Shown: positions 52,271-61,942, numbered from the stretch's first letter. The stretch is 64,000 nt of DNA from Shimia sp040370365 (GCF_040370365.1 NZ_BAABWQ010000004.1:372001-436000); one strand, 5' to 3'. The notes: generated from the sequence alone by a model not told the origin. Made by a program: numbers and translations.

Positions 52271-53549
52271 AGCGCAGCGCCTCCACAGGGTTCATCCGCG
52301 CCGCACGTCGCGCCGGAAAGATCGTGACAATGAAGGACAGCCCCAGCGACAAGCTCACCGCGCTGATGACATCTCCCACTTCCAGTTTGGCAGGCAAATG
52401 GTAAATCCCTCGGATCGATGGGTCCCAAGCTTCACCACCCAACAAGATATTCACAAACGAGAAAATCGGATCGATATAAGCAGCAAACAAACACCCCAAC
52501 ACCACACCAAACACGGTGCCCAACAGCCCGGTAAACGCGCCACACATGAAAAACACCCGCAGGACGGACCCTTCGGTCAGCCCCATAGTGCGCAAGATCC
52601 CAATGTCGCGTCCCTTGTTTTTGACCAACATCACCAAACCAGAGACAATGTTCATCGTGGCAATCAGCACCAGAATGGAGAGGATCACAAACATCACATT
52701 GTCCTCCACTTCCAACGCGTTCAGGAAGCCACCAGAGGCCTGCTTCCACGTCCAGACCAAGCTGCGATCCCCTGCCGCCTGCATCAACGGCACCAGCAGG
52801 CTCTCAACGGCCTCCGGCTCTGCCACCATCACCTCAATCTCATCCGCCGCCCCGTCCCGGTCAAAGAACAGCTGCGCCTCTGCAAACGGCAAATATACTC
52901 TTGTGCGATCAATGTCATAGCGCCCGGCGCTGAAGATATACACCACCTCATACACGCTGATCCGGGGGGAGGTGCCAAAGGCAGTTTTTACACCGTTGGG
53001 AGAGATAATCTTAACTTTATCTCCAACCAGCGCCCCAAGCTCCCGCGCGACGCCAGACCCAATCGCTATTCCTTCCTGATAACGTGCCAAATCCCCATCA
53101 CTGGTCTCAGGATCAGCTATTCGTGGCAGCTCCGCCAAATCCTTGGCGGCCATGCCGAAGACTTCGACACCTGCGTTTCGGCTGCGCAGACTGGCCATCA
53201 CCTGTCCCTTGACCAAAGGTGCGGCCCGCACCACACCCGGCACCGTTTTTAAGCGTGCGGCCACATCCTCATAGTCACGGATCGTGCGGTCAATCTCGCC
53301 AGTTTCTGAAAGTTCACCACTCTGATATACGGTTGCATGGGCATTTGCCCCCAGAATTGTGTCCACAAACTCTGCACGAAACCCGGCCCTTACCGCCAGC
53401 GTGGCAATCAAAGCAAACACCGCCAACGTGATGCCAATAAGACTGATCCACGTCATCACACTCACGCCACCTTCGGCGCGTCGGGCCCGCAGATACCGCC
53501 AGGCGATCATCCATTCAAATCGGGAAAAAGGGGCGGTTCGACCTGCCAT
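52263..53549 (-). CDS. lolC: Lipoprotein-releasing ABC transporter permease LolC/LolE
   Basis: A 428-residue inner-membrane permease with one N-terminal span, a large periplasmic domain (about residues 50-275) and three C-terminal spans of the FtsX/MacB type (LSILVLIATMNIVSGLVMLV, then VFGVVLGCLFAAYI, and FIVTIFPARRAARMNPVEAL at the end). With a single permease gene in this operon, it may act as a homodimer (LolF-like); genes for a second permease are not visible. Transcribed directly before lolD. Confidence 0.94.
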   Translation of the reverse strand: MAGRTAPFSRFEWMIAWRYLRARRAEGGVSVMTWISLIGITLAVFALIATLAVRAGFRAEFVDTILGANAHATVYQSGELSETGEIDRTIRDYEDVAARLKTVPGVVRAAPLVKGQVMASLRSRNAGVEVFGMAAKDLAELPRIADPETSDGDLARYQEGIAIGSGVARELGALVGDKVKIISPNGVKTAFGTSPRISVYEVVYIFSAGRYDIDRTRVYLPFAEAQLFFDRDGAADEIEVMVAEPEAVESLLVPLMQAAGDRSLVWTWKQASGGFLNALEVEDNVMFVILSILVLIATMNIVSGLVMLVKNKGRDIGILRTMGLTEGSVLRVFFMCGAFTGLLGTVFGVVLGCLFAAYIDPIFSFVNILLGGEAWDPSIRGIYHLPAKLEVGDVISAVSLSLGLSFIVTIFPARRAARMNPVEALRYE

Positions 53550-53579
53550 GACTGCTCCGAGTTCTTGTTTGGCGCGACC

Positions 53580-53966
53580 CTATGGGCCAGCCCGTACAGG
53601 GTCAAGCAGTCCGGCCGTCTTGAGCCCCAACGGACAGGCCGCCGCCAATCGCGCCGCCACAACAGCGCGCAATTCCGCCAACTCCGCCATGCGCACGTCG
53701 ATCTCATGCAACTTAGACCGCAACACTGTTTCGATTTCGTTTTGCGACAGACCGCCATGGAGCCCTTGAAGCAACGCGCCAATTTCTGACAACGTGAACC
53801 CCAAGCTCTGCGCCTGCCGGATCAACCGCACCAGGGTGACTACTCCCTCAGGATAGTCCCGATATCCGTTGCCACGCCGATCTGCACGCAACAATCCTTG
53901 CCGCTCATAAAAACGCAACGTATCTCGGCTCACGCCAGTGGCCTCTGCCAATGCCCCGATCCGCAT
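53580..53966 (-). CDS. MerR family transcriptional regulator
   Basis: A 128-residue regulator. The N-terminal winged helix (residues 1-70) reads MRIGALAEATGVSRDTLRFY and RRGNGYRDYPEG; a dimerisation helix follows. Only one cysteine (C111) is present, so the metal-binding pairs of CueR or ZntR are missing and a non-metal signal is more likely. ATG 53966 follows AAGGAG; a GTG one codon earlier is possible. The divergent gene's promoter has the 19-bp spacer that MerR proteins act on. Confidence 0.92.
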   Translation of the reverse strand: MRIGALAEATGVSRDTLRFYERQGLLRADRRGNGYRDYPEGVVTLVRLIRQAQSLGFTLSEIGALLQGLHGGLSQNEIETVLRSKLHEIDVRMAELAELRAVVAARLAAACPLGLKTAGLLDPVRAGP

Positions 53967-53977
53967 CACATTTCTCC

Positions 53978-54008
53978 TTGACCTTGGACCTAACTCAAAG
54001 GTTTACAC
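53978..54008 (+). promoter_or_regulatory. MerR-type promoter/operator for the small membrane protein gene
   Basis: The -35 TTGACC (53978-53983) and -10-like TTACAC (54003-54008) are 19 bp apart, longer than normal and typical of MerR-activated promoters. The spacer contains an inverted repeat, ACCTTG (53981-53986) with CAAAGGT (53996-54002), as in NmlR/CueR-type operators. Confidence 0.75.
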
Positions 54009-54045
54009 CTCGTGGCATCCAAATCAACCAATCAAAGGATGCCCC

Positions 54046-54444
54046 ATGTCTCCAAACGCTTTCCACCGTCTATTTCGCATCTCCGCATGGTATGATGTGT
54101 TGATCACCTGGCCCTACATGACGCCCGTCACACTAGGCGTCATGTGGACCACGCTCAACAGCGCGCACGCCGCTTCAGGCCTCACACCCCTGCCTGTTCT
54201 GACGGTGTATGGGACGCTCTTTGCAAACTTCTTTGGCACGGTTGTCATCATCTGGTCGGTGGTGCGATTGCGCCTGAACGACATGCGGCTCGCACGATAT
54301 GACGCCGCCGGGCGTTGGCTGTTCTCCACCTGGATGCTTTATGCGCTTTTGAACGGGGCAAGCCCGTTGCTCTGGGGGTTCCTAGCCGTCGAACTCTGCT
54401 TTGCCGTGTTGCAATCCCTCCCTGTCAAGACCCCTGCCCCTTAA
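54046..54444 (+). CDS. Small integral membrane protein under MerR control
   Basis: A 132-residue membrane protein with about four spans (roughly residues 13-33, 47-70, 88-105 and 108-125). The N-terminal FHRLFRISAWYDVLITWPYM segment and internal RLRLNDMRLARYDAAGRW loop are noticeable, but no family is recognised. ATG 54046 follows AAGGA. It is divergent from the MerR gene and has a MerR-type promoter, so its expression probably responds to the MerR signal. Could be involved in export or sensing of a toxic compound; this is only inference. Confidence 0.75.
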   Translation: MSPNAFHRLFRISAWYDVLITWPYMTPVTLGVMWTTLNSAHAASGLTPLPVLTVYGTLFANFFGTVVIIWSVVRLRLNDMRLARYDAAGRWLFSTWMLYALLNGASPLLWGFLAVELCFAVLQSLPVKTPAP

Positions 54445-54446
54445 AC

Positions 54447-54471
54447 AAAAAAACCCCTGCAAAAGCAGGGG
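54447..54471. terminator. Bidirectional terminator between the membrane protein gene and proS
   Basis: CCCCTGC (54454-54460) pairs with GCAGGGG (54465-54471) around AAAA. A seven-base A-run before it becomes a T-run on the minus strand, fitting termination of proS; on the plus strand only CTTT follows. Confidence 0.85.
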
Positions 54472-54514
54472 CTTTCATCAATTCATACCGCGCCGAAGCG
54501 TCAGACTTGGGACC

Positions 54515-55867
54515 TTACAGCCCAACAACCCGGTGGTTGGCGTAAATCTCGATCAGTTTCGCCACCGCCGCTTCTGGTGCCATCTCTTCGCTTTCACCGG
54601 TGCGACGGCTGGTCAACTCCACCACGCCGTTTTTCAAGCCACGCGGGCCAACGGTGATCCGCCAAGGCAGACCAATCAAATCCATCGTGGCAAACTTGCC
54701 GCCTGCCCGCTCCTTGCGATCATCATAAAGCGGCTCAAGCCCAGCGGCGACCAACGCCGCCTCCAACGCCTCACACGCCGCATCCGCTTCCGCATCACCC
54801 TGCTTGAGGTTCACGATACCCGCATGGAATGGCGTCACGCCTTCTGGCCAAATAATGCCGTTTTCATCATGGCTGGCCTCAATGATCGCCCCCAACAAAC
54901 GGCTCACGCCAATTCCGTGGCTGCCCATATGCACCGCAACAGGTTTGCCATCCGGCCCCTGCACTGTCGCGCCCAGCGCATCGGAGTATTTGGTGCCAAA
55001 GTAGAAAATCTGTCCCACTTCGATGCCGCGCGCCGTGCGGCGACGCTCTTCGGGCACTTCGCCAAACAACGCCTCATCATGTGTCTCATCCGTGCGCGCG
55101 TATTTGGAGGTGAACTCCTCCAGCACGCCCTGACATTGCGCCACATCGTCATAATCAATGTCACGATCGCCAAACGTCAGGTCCGTCACAGCGCTATCGT
55201 AGAACACTTCACTCTCGCCCGTGTCAGCCAACACCAAGAACTCATGGGTGTCGTCGCCACCAATTGGGCCACTGTCAGCGCGCATTGGAATGGCTTGCAG
55301 CCCCATACGCTCATAGGTCCGCAGATAGCTCACCAGATGACGGTTATAGGCATGCAGAGCGTCTTCCTTTGACAGGTCAAAGTTGTAGCCGTCTTTCATG
55401 TAAAACTCGCGGCCCCGCATCACGCCAAACCGTGGACGAATTTCATCACGGAACTTCCACTGGATCTGATACATCGTCAGCGGCAAGTCTTTGTAAGAGC
55501 TCACATTGCTACGGAAAATGTCGGTGATCAGCTCTTCGGCGGTTGGCGTGTACAGCATCTCACGGTTATGGCGGTCGGTGATGCGCAGCATTTCGTCGCC
55601 ATAGGCGTCATACCGCCCGCTCTCACGCCACAGATCTGCAGACTGTACTGTTGGCATCTGCATTGGGATATGCCCTGCCCGCACCTGCTCTTCGTGCACG
55701 ATGTTTTCAATCTTGCGCAACACTTTGAAACCAAGCGGCAACCAGGAATAGATCCCCGCACTGGATTGTTTGATCATGCCAGCACGCAGCATCAAACGGT
55801 GGCTGACGATCTGCGCCTCAGAAGGGGTTTCCTTCAGCACAGGCAAGAAATAGCGGGACAGGCGCAT
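54515..55867 (-). CDS. proS: Prolyl-tRNA synthetase
   Basis: Charges tRNA-Pro. The 450-residue protein is the short alphaproteobacterial ProS, which lacks the ~180-residue editing insertion found in E. coli. Motif 2 is seen around FRDEIRPRFGVMRGREFYMKD, and motif 3 in GSHGIGVSRLLGAIIE. The C-terminal anticodon-binding domain occupies about the last 100 residues. ATG 55867 (MRLSRYFLPVLKETPSEAQ) is used; a GTG two codons upstream is possible. Confidence 0.96.
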   Translation of the reverse strand: MRLSRYFLPVLKETPSEAQIVSHRLMLRAGMIKQSSAGIYSWLPLGFKVLRKIENIVHEEQVRAGHIPMQMPTVQSADLWRESGRYDAYGDEMLRITDRHNREMLYTPTAEELITDIFRSNVSSYKDLPLTMYQIQWKFRDEIRPRFGVMRGREFYMKDGYNFDLSKEDALHAYNRHLVSYLRTYERMGLQAIPMRADSGPIGGDDTHEFLVLADTGESEVFYDSAVTDLTFGDRDIDYDDVAQCQGVLEEFTSKYARTDETHDEALFGEVPEERRRTARGIEVGQIFYFGTKYSDALGATVQGPDGKPVAVHMGSHGIGVSRLLGAIIEASHDENGIIWPEGVTPFHAGIVNLKQGDAEADAACEALEAALVAAGLEPLYDDRKERAGGKFATMDLIGLPWRITVGPRGLKNGVVELTSRRTGESEEMAPEAAVAKLIEIYANHRVVGL

Positions 55868-56038
55868 GGACACTTACTCTCTCGGATGGGGCTTGGCACA
55901 CGTGCGGGCGCCAAAACCGGGGATCGACTTTCGCCATGGGCTAGCCCAATCCCCCGCGCGTGGCAAGGTCGGTGCTTCCAAACGGAGGACACCACAGATA
56001 CAAAACCCGCAAACACTTCCCCCAAAGGTACGGGCTAG

Positions 56039-58045
56039 ATGCACTACAGAACTGAAATCGACGGGCTTCGTGCCATTGCCATCCTCGGCGTGGTTCTGTT
56101 TCACGCGGGCCTCAAGCAAATGTCTGGCGGCTTTGCCGGGGTTGATGTGTTTTTTGTGATTTCTGGCTATTTGATTGGTGGCAAGATTTTGGACGATCTC
56201 GCCGCAGGTCAGTTCTCTTTCAAAACCTTCTACACCCGCCGCGCAAGGCGCATCCTCCCGGCGTTGGTGGTGATGATCCTTGCGGTCATGTGTCTTGGTT
56301 GGTTTTCGATGATGCCCAATGACTACCGCTACATGGGGGGCGCGGCCGTCACCGCACTTTTGTCGCTGTCCAACGTCTGGTTCCTAACCCGGATCGACTA
56401 TTTTAACCCGGAGGCCAAATACGATCCGTTGATCCATACATGGAGCTTAGGGATCGAAGAGCAATTCTACCTGATCATTCCCCTGCTCTTGTTGCTACTT
56501 TGGCGTTGGCGGCCACGCTACTTGATGCCCGTTCTCGCGCTTTTGGCCCTTGCAAGTTTTGGCATCGCGCTGGTCACAGCAGCGGAGTTTCGCATGGAAG
56601 CCTTCTACCTGCTGCACACACGCGCATGGGAGCTTTTGGTCGGCGTGCTGGTTGCTTGGAGCCAACGCAATCGCCCACTGCCAACGGGCATGCATTCGCC
56701 CGCGTTTTCGATGGGATTATTGCTGATTGTTTGGGGACTTTGGTCTGTGCCTCCCACGGCACCTTGGCCGGGTTTGTGGACCCTTCCCACGGTAATCGGC
56801 ACTGTTTTGGTGTTGTGGGCGCCTCAGGCCGCACCTTCTCTGCGCAAAATTCTGTCAAATGCCCCGATGCGGTTTCTGGGACTGATTTCCTATTCGCTCT
56901 ACCTCTGGCATCAACCTGTGATCAGTTTGCTCAAAAAGGCCTATCTGTGGCCAGACACCCTCTACGGAGTTCTGGCGGTATTGGCCGCAATGATCGCTCT
57001 GGCGACACTCAGCTGGAAGTTCGTCGAACAACCTTTTCGCGGCACGGCACCTGTGCCACGACTTCGGCTAGGTGCGCTCTTTCTCGCAGTCGCTGGTGTC
57101 TGGGGAGTGGCCATTGCCGGAGACATGTCCAAAGGTTTCCCCGCACGCATGCCCGACCAAGTTCTCGATGTGCTGGCGATGGAGGATGACTACAGCCCCA
57201 CCTATCGCAAGTGTTTGCCCTCCCGCAAAGATGTTCCCACATATGACTTTGGCACCAGCTGCACATTTGGGCCGGAACCCGCGCCATCGGTCTTATTGAT
57301 TGGCGACAGTCACGGTGCACGATTGGCGGAGCCCTTGGCCGATGCGTTGTCAGAAGCCGGACTTTCCATGCGGCAACTCACACTTTCCAGCTGCCTACCT
57401 GTGGCCGACCTGATCAATGTGGGCCAATCCCGCGCGGCCCAATGTCCAGCCTTTAACAAAGCCGTGCTGGAAACATTGCAGACCGAAACACGCATCAAGA
57501 ATGTTGTGATGTTTGCCAGTTGGACCAACTACATGTTTGACGAAAGCGGTCCCAATATGTTCGGCCGTGAAAGCGAAGATGGTTTCTACAGTGTATCAAC
57601 GCTGACGCCACTCCCTGTCTCGCAACAAGAACGCGAAAGTGCATTTGCCCATGCCCTTGCCGCTCAGCTGGACGCATTGGCGCAAAATGATCGCCACGTC
57701 ACCTTGGTCTTGCCAACACCAAGGCCGGACGTAGACATTCCACGCCACTACGCGACACAGCTTTGGTGGGGCACCCCACTTCCGCAACGCGACGGCTATC
57801 CACGCGCAATTTATGACGAATTGGGCACCCGCCTCCAATCCATCGTTGACGACGCGGTCCAAATCTCCACGCTGAATGCTGACCAGTTAAGTATCGTAAA
57901 ACCTGCAGAGATTTTTTGTACAGCCGACCAATGTGATCTGGTCCGAGAGGGCAAACTGCTCTTTACCGATGGCAACCACGCCTCACTTGCCGGTATAGAT
58001 CTCATCGTTCCGCCGATTGTAGAGAGCATCCGAAGATCACGCTAA
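56039..58045 (+). CDS. OafA/YrhL-type acyltransferase with SGNH domain
   Basis: A 668-residue O-acyltransferase that probably acetylates a cell-surface polysaccharide or lipopolysaccharide. The N-terminal acyltransferase-3 domain (about residues 1-360) has some ten spans with YRTEIDGLRAIAILGVVLFH (H22) and TWSLGIEEQFYL. The C-terminal periplasmic SGNH hydrolase-like domain carries S424 in LIGDSHG and D644/H647 in TDGNH, so the catalytic set is intact. There is no adjacent polysaccharide biosynthesis cluster. Start ATG 56039; monocistronic. Confidence 0.93.
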   Translation: MHYRTEIDGLRAIAILGVVLFHAGLKQMSGGFAGVDVFFVISGYLIGGKILDDLAAGQFSFKTFYTRRARRILPALVVMILAVMCLGWFSMMPNDYRYMGGAAVTALLSLSNVWFLTRIDYFNPEAKYDPLIHTWSLGIEEQFYLIIPLLLLLLWRWRPRYLMPVLALLALASFGIALVTAAEFRMEAFYLLHTRAWELLVGVLVAWSQRNRPLPTGMHSPAFSMGLLLIVWGLWSVPPTAPWPGLWTLPTVIGTVLVLWAPQAAPSLRKILSNAPMRFLGLISYSLYLWHQPVISLLKKAYLWPDTLYGVLAVLAAMIALATLSWKFVEQPFRGTAPVPRLRLGALFLAVAGVWGVAIAGDMSKGFPARMPDQVLDVLAMEDDYSPTYRKCLPSRKDVPTYDFGTSCTFGPEPAPSVLLIGDSHGARLAEPLADALSEAGLSMRQLTLSSCLPVADLINVGQSRAAQCPAFNKAVLETLQTETRIKNVVMFASWTNYMFDESGPNMFGRESEDGFYSVSTLTPLPVSQQERESAFAHALAAQLDALAQNDRHVTLVLPTPRPDVDIPRHYATQLWWGTPLPQRDGYPRAIYDELGTRLQSIVDDAVQISTLNADQLSIVKPAEIFCTADQCDLVREGKLLFTDGNHASLAGIDLIVPPIVESIRRSR

Positions 58046-58264
58046 CGGCCTGTTCAAAGGTCTCATATTGCTGAGCAAAAATCAGTGTTAAGTTTTGCAT
58101 GGCGCAATTAGTGCGGAATTAAGCTTTCACTTTTACCACTGCAAAGGGTTTGATCACATTGTCTTGTCAAAAGGTGCCGATCCCGCTTTTTCCCCTTGAT
58201 TAAGGGAGTGTGACGGCGCAGTTGAAATGGGTGCCCGCACTTTTACCTGAGTAAATGAGTTCAA

Positions 58265-59938
58265 ATGACGAACACGCCCGGAGCTTTGGAGACTGATTTC
58301 CCTGCAGCAGATGACCTTTTTCTGCAAGCACTTGGCTTGGTGGATGCCAGCGTCGAACAATCGTTTGACAACCATACCACTCTTGTAAGCCGGGTCCTCA
58401 AAACCCCCGTTGCGCTGGTAAGCATTGTACAATGCAATCTGGATCGCCAGTATTTCAAAAGTCACGTTGGCCTCTCAGGGCAGGTCGCTGAGGCACGTCA
58501 AACGCCACTCAGCCACTCTTTTTGCCAACATGTCCGCAACAGCGACGCTGTTTTAGAAGTCGGCGATGCGCGCACACACGCTGTTTTGCAACACAACGGT
58601 GCCGTAAAAGACCTCGGTATCATCGCCTATTTGGGGGCGCCCATTCACCTACCTGACGGCACCCCAATCGGGGCGCTTTGTGCAATAGACCACAAACCAC
58701 GCAATTGGACCGCTGACGACCAGAAATCCCTGCAGCAGATCGCGCTCTGCGTGAATGAGCAGATTGCCTTGAAAGCCGCTTTGATCGATGCAAACTCCGC
58801 TCAAGAGGATGCCCAATCTGCAGCCCGTTCGCGTGAGGAGTTCCTCGCGCACATGGCGCATGAAATCCGCACGCCGCTGAATGGAATTATCGGGTCCGTC
58901 GATCTTCTCACCTCTGAAATAGACGGAACGGATTGCAGCCGTGATGTAAAACAGCTTTTGAATGCGGTCGACAGCTCGACACAGGGGCTTTTGAGAACCC
59001 TGAACGACTCCCTTGATCTCAGCAAAATAGACGCTGGCGAATTGGCTTTGGAAATGGCCCCGTTCAATCTGCGCGCGGCCGTCGCCGACGTGATCGCACT
59101 GCACCGCTCCTCTGCTGAGTGCAAAGGGGTCATTTTGGAATGCACGGCCACGGACACGGCACCAAATGATTTGCGATTGGGAGATGAATACCGTCTGCGC
59201 CAAGTGCTGGGAAATTTGCTCAGCAACGCGGTCAAATTCACGGACCATGGCACCATTCATTTGCATCTGGACGCCGATTCAAGCGGATGCCGCGCCACGG
59301 TCACTGACACTGGGGCAGGCATGAGTGAACAACAGCTTGCCCAAGTGTTTGCCCCTTACAAACAAGCGGATGACTCGGTTGCGCGGCGCAAAGGTGGCAC
59401 CGGTTTGGGACTGGCCATTGTCAAAAAACTGATCACCCTGATGGGCGGTGAGGTCAGCGTAACCAGCACCCCGGACAAAGGCACAACCTTTTCCGCTTGG
59501 GCCCCTTTTGCCCCGACTGATTTACGTCCCGACGACGCGGGATTACACGGGCATATGGACAAATCCTTTGCCGGGGCTCGGGTCTTGGTTGCCGATGACA
59601 GCCAGGTCAATCAGATGGTACTCGCGCGCATGCTGGAAAGCCTGGGCGCTGAGGTGGTCACGGTTTCGGATGGAAAGTCAGCGCTCAACACAGCTCAAAA
59701 CGGCACGTTTGACATGTTGTTTATCGACATTCGCATGCCGGAAATGAACGGAGACGACGTGGCCCGCGCACTCCGGGAGTTAGAGCGGCAACAGCAATTG
59801 ACGAAGCTGCCAGAACTGATCGCTGTGACCGCCAATGTGTTCCAATATCATGTCGACAGCTACCTTGAGGCTGGGTTTGACAAATGCCTGCCCAAACCGA
59901 TCCGGCGCACCGATTTGCTTGCGTTGCGCGCGAGCTGA
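58265..59938 (+). CDS. Soluble GAF-histidine kinase-receiver hybrid
   Basis: A 557-residue cytoplasmic hybrid sensor kinase. A GAF domain (about residues 28-175; GAPIHLPDGTPIGALCAIDHK) is followed by a HisKA domain with phospho-accepting H199 in AHMAHEIRTPLNG, an HATPase domain (NLLSNAVKFTDHG; GGTGLGLAIVKKLI) and a C-terminal receiver with acceptor D488 in FIDIRMPEMNG. No transmembrane span is seen. The expected HPt partner is not encoded nearby. The signal is unknown; GAF domains of this type bind small molecules or chromophores, and a chromophore cysteine was not identified. Confidence 0.92.
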   Translation: MTNTPGALETDFPAADDLFLQALGLVDASVEQSFDNHTTLVSRVLKTPVALVSIVQCNLDRQYFKSHVGLSGQVAEARQTPLSHSFCQHVRNSDAVLEVGDARTHAVLQHNGAVKDLGIIAYLGAPIHLPDGTPIGALCAIDHKPRNWTADDQKSLQQIALCVNEQIALKAALIDANSAQEDAQSAARSREEFLAHMAHEIRTPLNGIIGSVDLLTSEIDGTDCSRDVKQLLNAVDSSTQGLLRTLNDSLDLSKIDAGELALEMAPFNLRAAVADVIALHRSSAECKGVILECTATDTAPNDLRLGDEYRLRQVLGNLLSNAVKFTDHGTIHLHLDADSSGCRATVTDTGAGMSEQQLAQVFAPYKQADDSVARRKGGTGLGLAIVKKLITLMGGEVSVTSTPDKGTTFSAWAPFAPTDLRPDDAGLHGHMDKSFAGARVLVADDSQVNQMVLARMLESLGAEVVTVSDGKSALNTAQNGTFDMLFIDIRMPEMNGDDVARALRELERQQQLTKLPELIAVTANVFQYHVDSYLEAGFDKCLPKPIRRTDLLALRAS

Positions 59939-60012
59939 CTTCCAAGGCTTGCAACCGTCCCCGGCTTGGGCGATGACTGTCGCCATTGGTATTTTGCACG
60001 GAGCCCGATTTC

Positions 60013-61110
60013 ATGGCCCTTCCCGCCCATAAGCAGTTTCAGTTCTGGGGTATTTTTGTAGTTATTTTTGCGGTGATGCTTTGGGCCCTTGGCCATGTGC
60101 TTTTGCCGTTTGTGCTTGGTGGCGCTATTGCCTATTTCCTTGATCCGGTTGCCGACCGGCTGGAAGAAAGTGGCCTTTCACGTGTGGCAGCAACCGCCAT
60201 CATCACCTTGGTAGGCGTATTGGTTTTTGCGATTGGCGTGCTTGCGGTGGTGCCAAGCCTGATCCAACAGGCCGTTGCGCTGGCGGACACATTGCCCGAA
60301 GTCATCGCGCAACTGCGCACTTTTGTCTCAACGAAGTTTCCCAGCCTTATGCAGCCCGAGTCGGTGATGCATCAAACGCTGTTGCAGATCGGCGAAGTTC
60401 TAAAAGAACGCGGTGGTGAGCTTGTCCAAGGGGCGCTCAGCTCTGCCGCCTCTTTGTTGAACGTTGTGATGCTACTGGTGATCGCCCCTGTTGTCGCCTT
60501 CTACCTGCTGCTTGACTGGGACCGCATGGTGGCTGAGATCGACAGTTTGCTGCCACGCGATCATGCTCCAACAGTGCGCGCCTTGGCCAAAGACATCGAC
60601 AAAACGCTGGCCTCCTTTGTGCGAGGCATGGGCACCGTCTGTTTGGTACTCGGCACATACTACGCTGTCGCTTTGATGGTGGTTGGACTTCAATTTGGTC
60701 TGGTGGTTGGCTTCATCGCCGGCCTGGTGACCTTCATTCCATACCTTGGTGCGTTGATCGGTGGGGCATTGGCCATTGGTCTGGCACTGTTTCAGTTCTG
60801 GGGTGATTGGCTACACATCGGACTGGTGGGGGCAATCTTTGCCATTGGACAAATGGTCGAAGGCAACATCCTGACGCCCAAACTTGTTGGCAAGTCTGTT
60901 GGCCTGCATCCCGTGTGGCTCTTGCTGGCCCTGTCCGTCTTTGGTGCGTTGTTTGGATTCGTCGGCATGCTTGTTGCCGTCCCTGTTGCGGCCTCCATTG
61001 GTGTACTTGCACGTTTCGTGACGGGCCAATACATGTCATCTAAGCTCTATCGCGGACACAGCGATCAAGAGAGCGACCCAGAGACGGAAAGCGTACAGGA
61101 CGCCAACTAA
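60013..61110 (+). CDS. AI-2E family transporter (PerM-like)
   Basis: A 365-residue membrane protein of the AI-2E/PerM family, with about eight spans. FVLGGAIAYFLDPVADRLEE lies near the N terminus and the typical GLVTFIPYLGALIGGALAI and NILTPKLVGKSVGLHPVWLL near residues 245-310. Proposed roles include autoinducer or ion export, but most members are not characterised. ATG 60013 follows GGAG. The hda gene starts six bases after the stop; this pairing is common in alphaproteobacteria. Confidence 0.9.
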   Translation: MALPAHKQFQFWGIFVVIFAVMLWALGHVLLPFVLGGAIAYFLDPVADRLEESGLSRVAATAIITLVGVLVFAIGVLAVVPSLIQQAVALADTLPEVIAQLRTFVSTKFPSLMQPESVMHQTLLQIGEVLKERGGELVQGALSSAASLLNVVMLLVIAPVVAFYLLLDWDRMVAEIDSLLPRDHAPTVRALAKDIDKTLASFVRGMGTVCLVLGTYYAVALMVVGLQFGLVVGFIAGLVTFIPYLGALIGGALAIGLALFQFWGDWLHIGLVGAIFAIGQMVEGNILTPKLVGKSVGLHPVWLLLALSVFGALFGFVGMLVAVPVAASIGVLARFVTGQYMSSKLYRGHSDQESDPETESVQDAN

Positions 61111-61116
61111 GCACCG

Positions 61117-61785
61117 ATGGCTGAACAGCTAAACTTTGATCTGCCCGTTCGGGCAGCCCTTGGGCGTGATGACTTCTTCGTCAGCCCGGCCAATGCTATG
61201 GCACTTGGGCTTGTGGACCTCTGGCCCAATTGGGCAGGAGGCAAGTTGGTATTGTCCGGGCCCGTCGGCTCCGGAAAAACCCATTTGACCCACGTGTGGG
61301 CGGCAATCGCTGGCGCACACATCATTGATGCAGCAACGCTCACCAAAGAGGCTGTCCCCACGCTTGCCACATCTCCAATTGCGGTCGAAGATGTGCAACG
61401 CATTGCCGATGACCCTCAAGCTCAAACGGCGCTGTTCCATCTGCACAATCTGACCTTGGCCGAAGGCAACACCCTGTTGCTCACCGGCGTGGGCGCCCCA
61501 TTGCAATGGGGCCTCACATTGCCTGACTTACTGTCGCGCATGCAGGGCAGCACCGTGGCCACTTTGGAGCAACCCGACGATATGCTCCTTATGGCCGTGA
61601 TGGCCAAACAGTTTGGGGACCGCCAACTGACCCCGACACCTGATGTGCTCAGCTACATTGCCAAAAACATGGACCGCAGCTTTGCCAAAACGGCACATCT
61701 TGTTGAGGCTCTGGATCAACTCAGCCTCAGTGAAAAGCGCCCCATCACCAAAGCTTTGGCCAAGCGTGTGTTAGACCAAGACTAA
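61117..61785 (+). CDS. hda: DnaA regulatory inactivator Hda (HdaA)
   Basis: A 222-residue short AAA+ protein related to DnaA that, with the sliding clamp, stimulates ATP hydrolysis by DnaA and prevents extra initiation of replication. The N-terminal QLNFDLPVR is the clamp-binding motif of the family. Walker A GPVGSGKTHLTH is intact. The DnaA DNA-binding domain is absent. Together with the perM-like gene upstream and ppk1 downstream, this is a conserved alphaproteobacterial order. Confidence 0.94.
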   Translation: MAEQLNFDLPVRAALGRDDFFVSPANAMALGLVDLWPNWAGGKLVLSGPVGSGKTHLTHVWAAIAGAHIIDAATLTKEAVPTLATSPIAVEDVQRIADDPQAQTALFHLHNLTLAEGNTLLLTGVGAPLQWGLTLPDLLSRMQGSTVATLEQPDDMLLMAVMAKQFGDRQLTPTPDVLSYIAKNMDRSFAKTAHLVEALDQLSLSEKRPITKALAKRVLDQD

Positions 61786-61825
61786 CCCGCTCAATTGCCT
61801 CCACGTTTTTTCCTGTCACAGCACG

Positions 61826-61831
61826 TATAAT
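61826..61831 (+). promoter_or_regulatory. Possible -10 element of ppk1
   Basis: A perfect TATAAT hexamer 111 bases before the ppk1 start; CTGTCAC (61813-61819) just upstream resembles one half of a PHO box, but the second half is not recognisable. The -35 position is weak. Confidence 0.3.
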
Positions 61832-61942
61832 TTTTGCGCAGCCACACGCTGGAAATCCCAGACGAATCCGCCTTCTCTGGACCCTTCGAACAAACCCGCT
61901 TACAGTCATCTTCTCGTTACCTGCCAATGGCATGAGAGCACT

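Noticed and set aside
61813..61831. PHO box ahead of ppk1
   Set aside because: Only one CTGTCAC half-site is visible; the second repeat at the required distance does not match.
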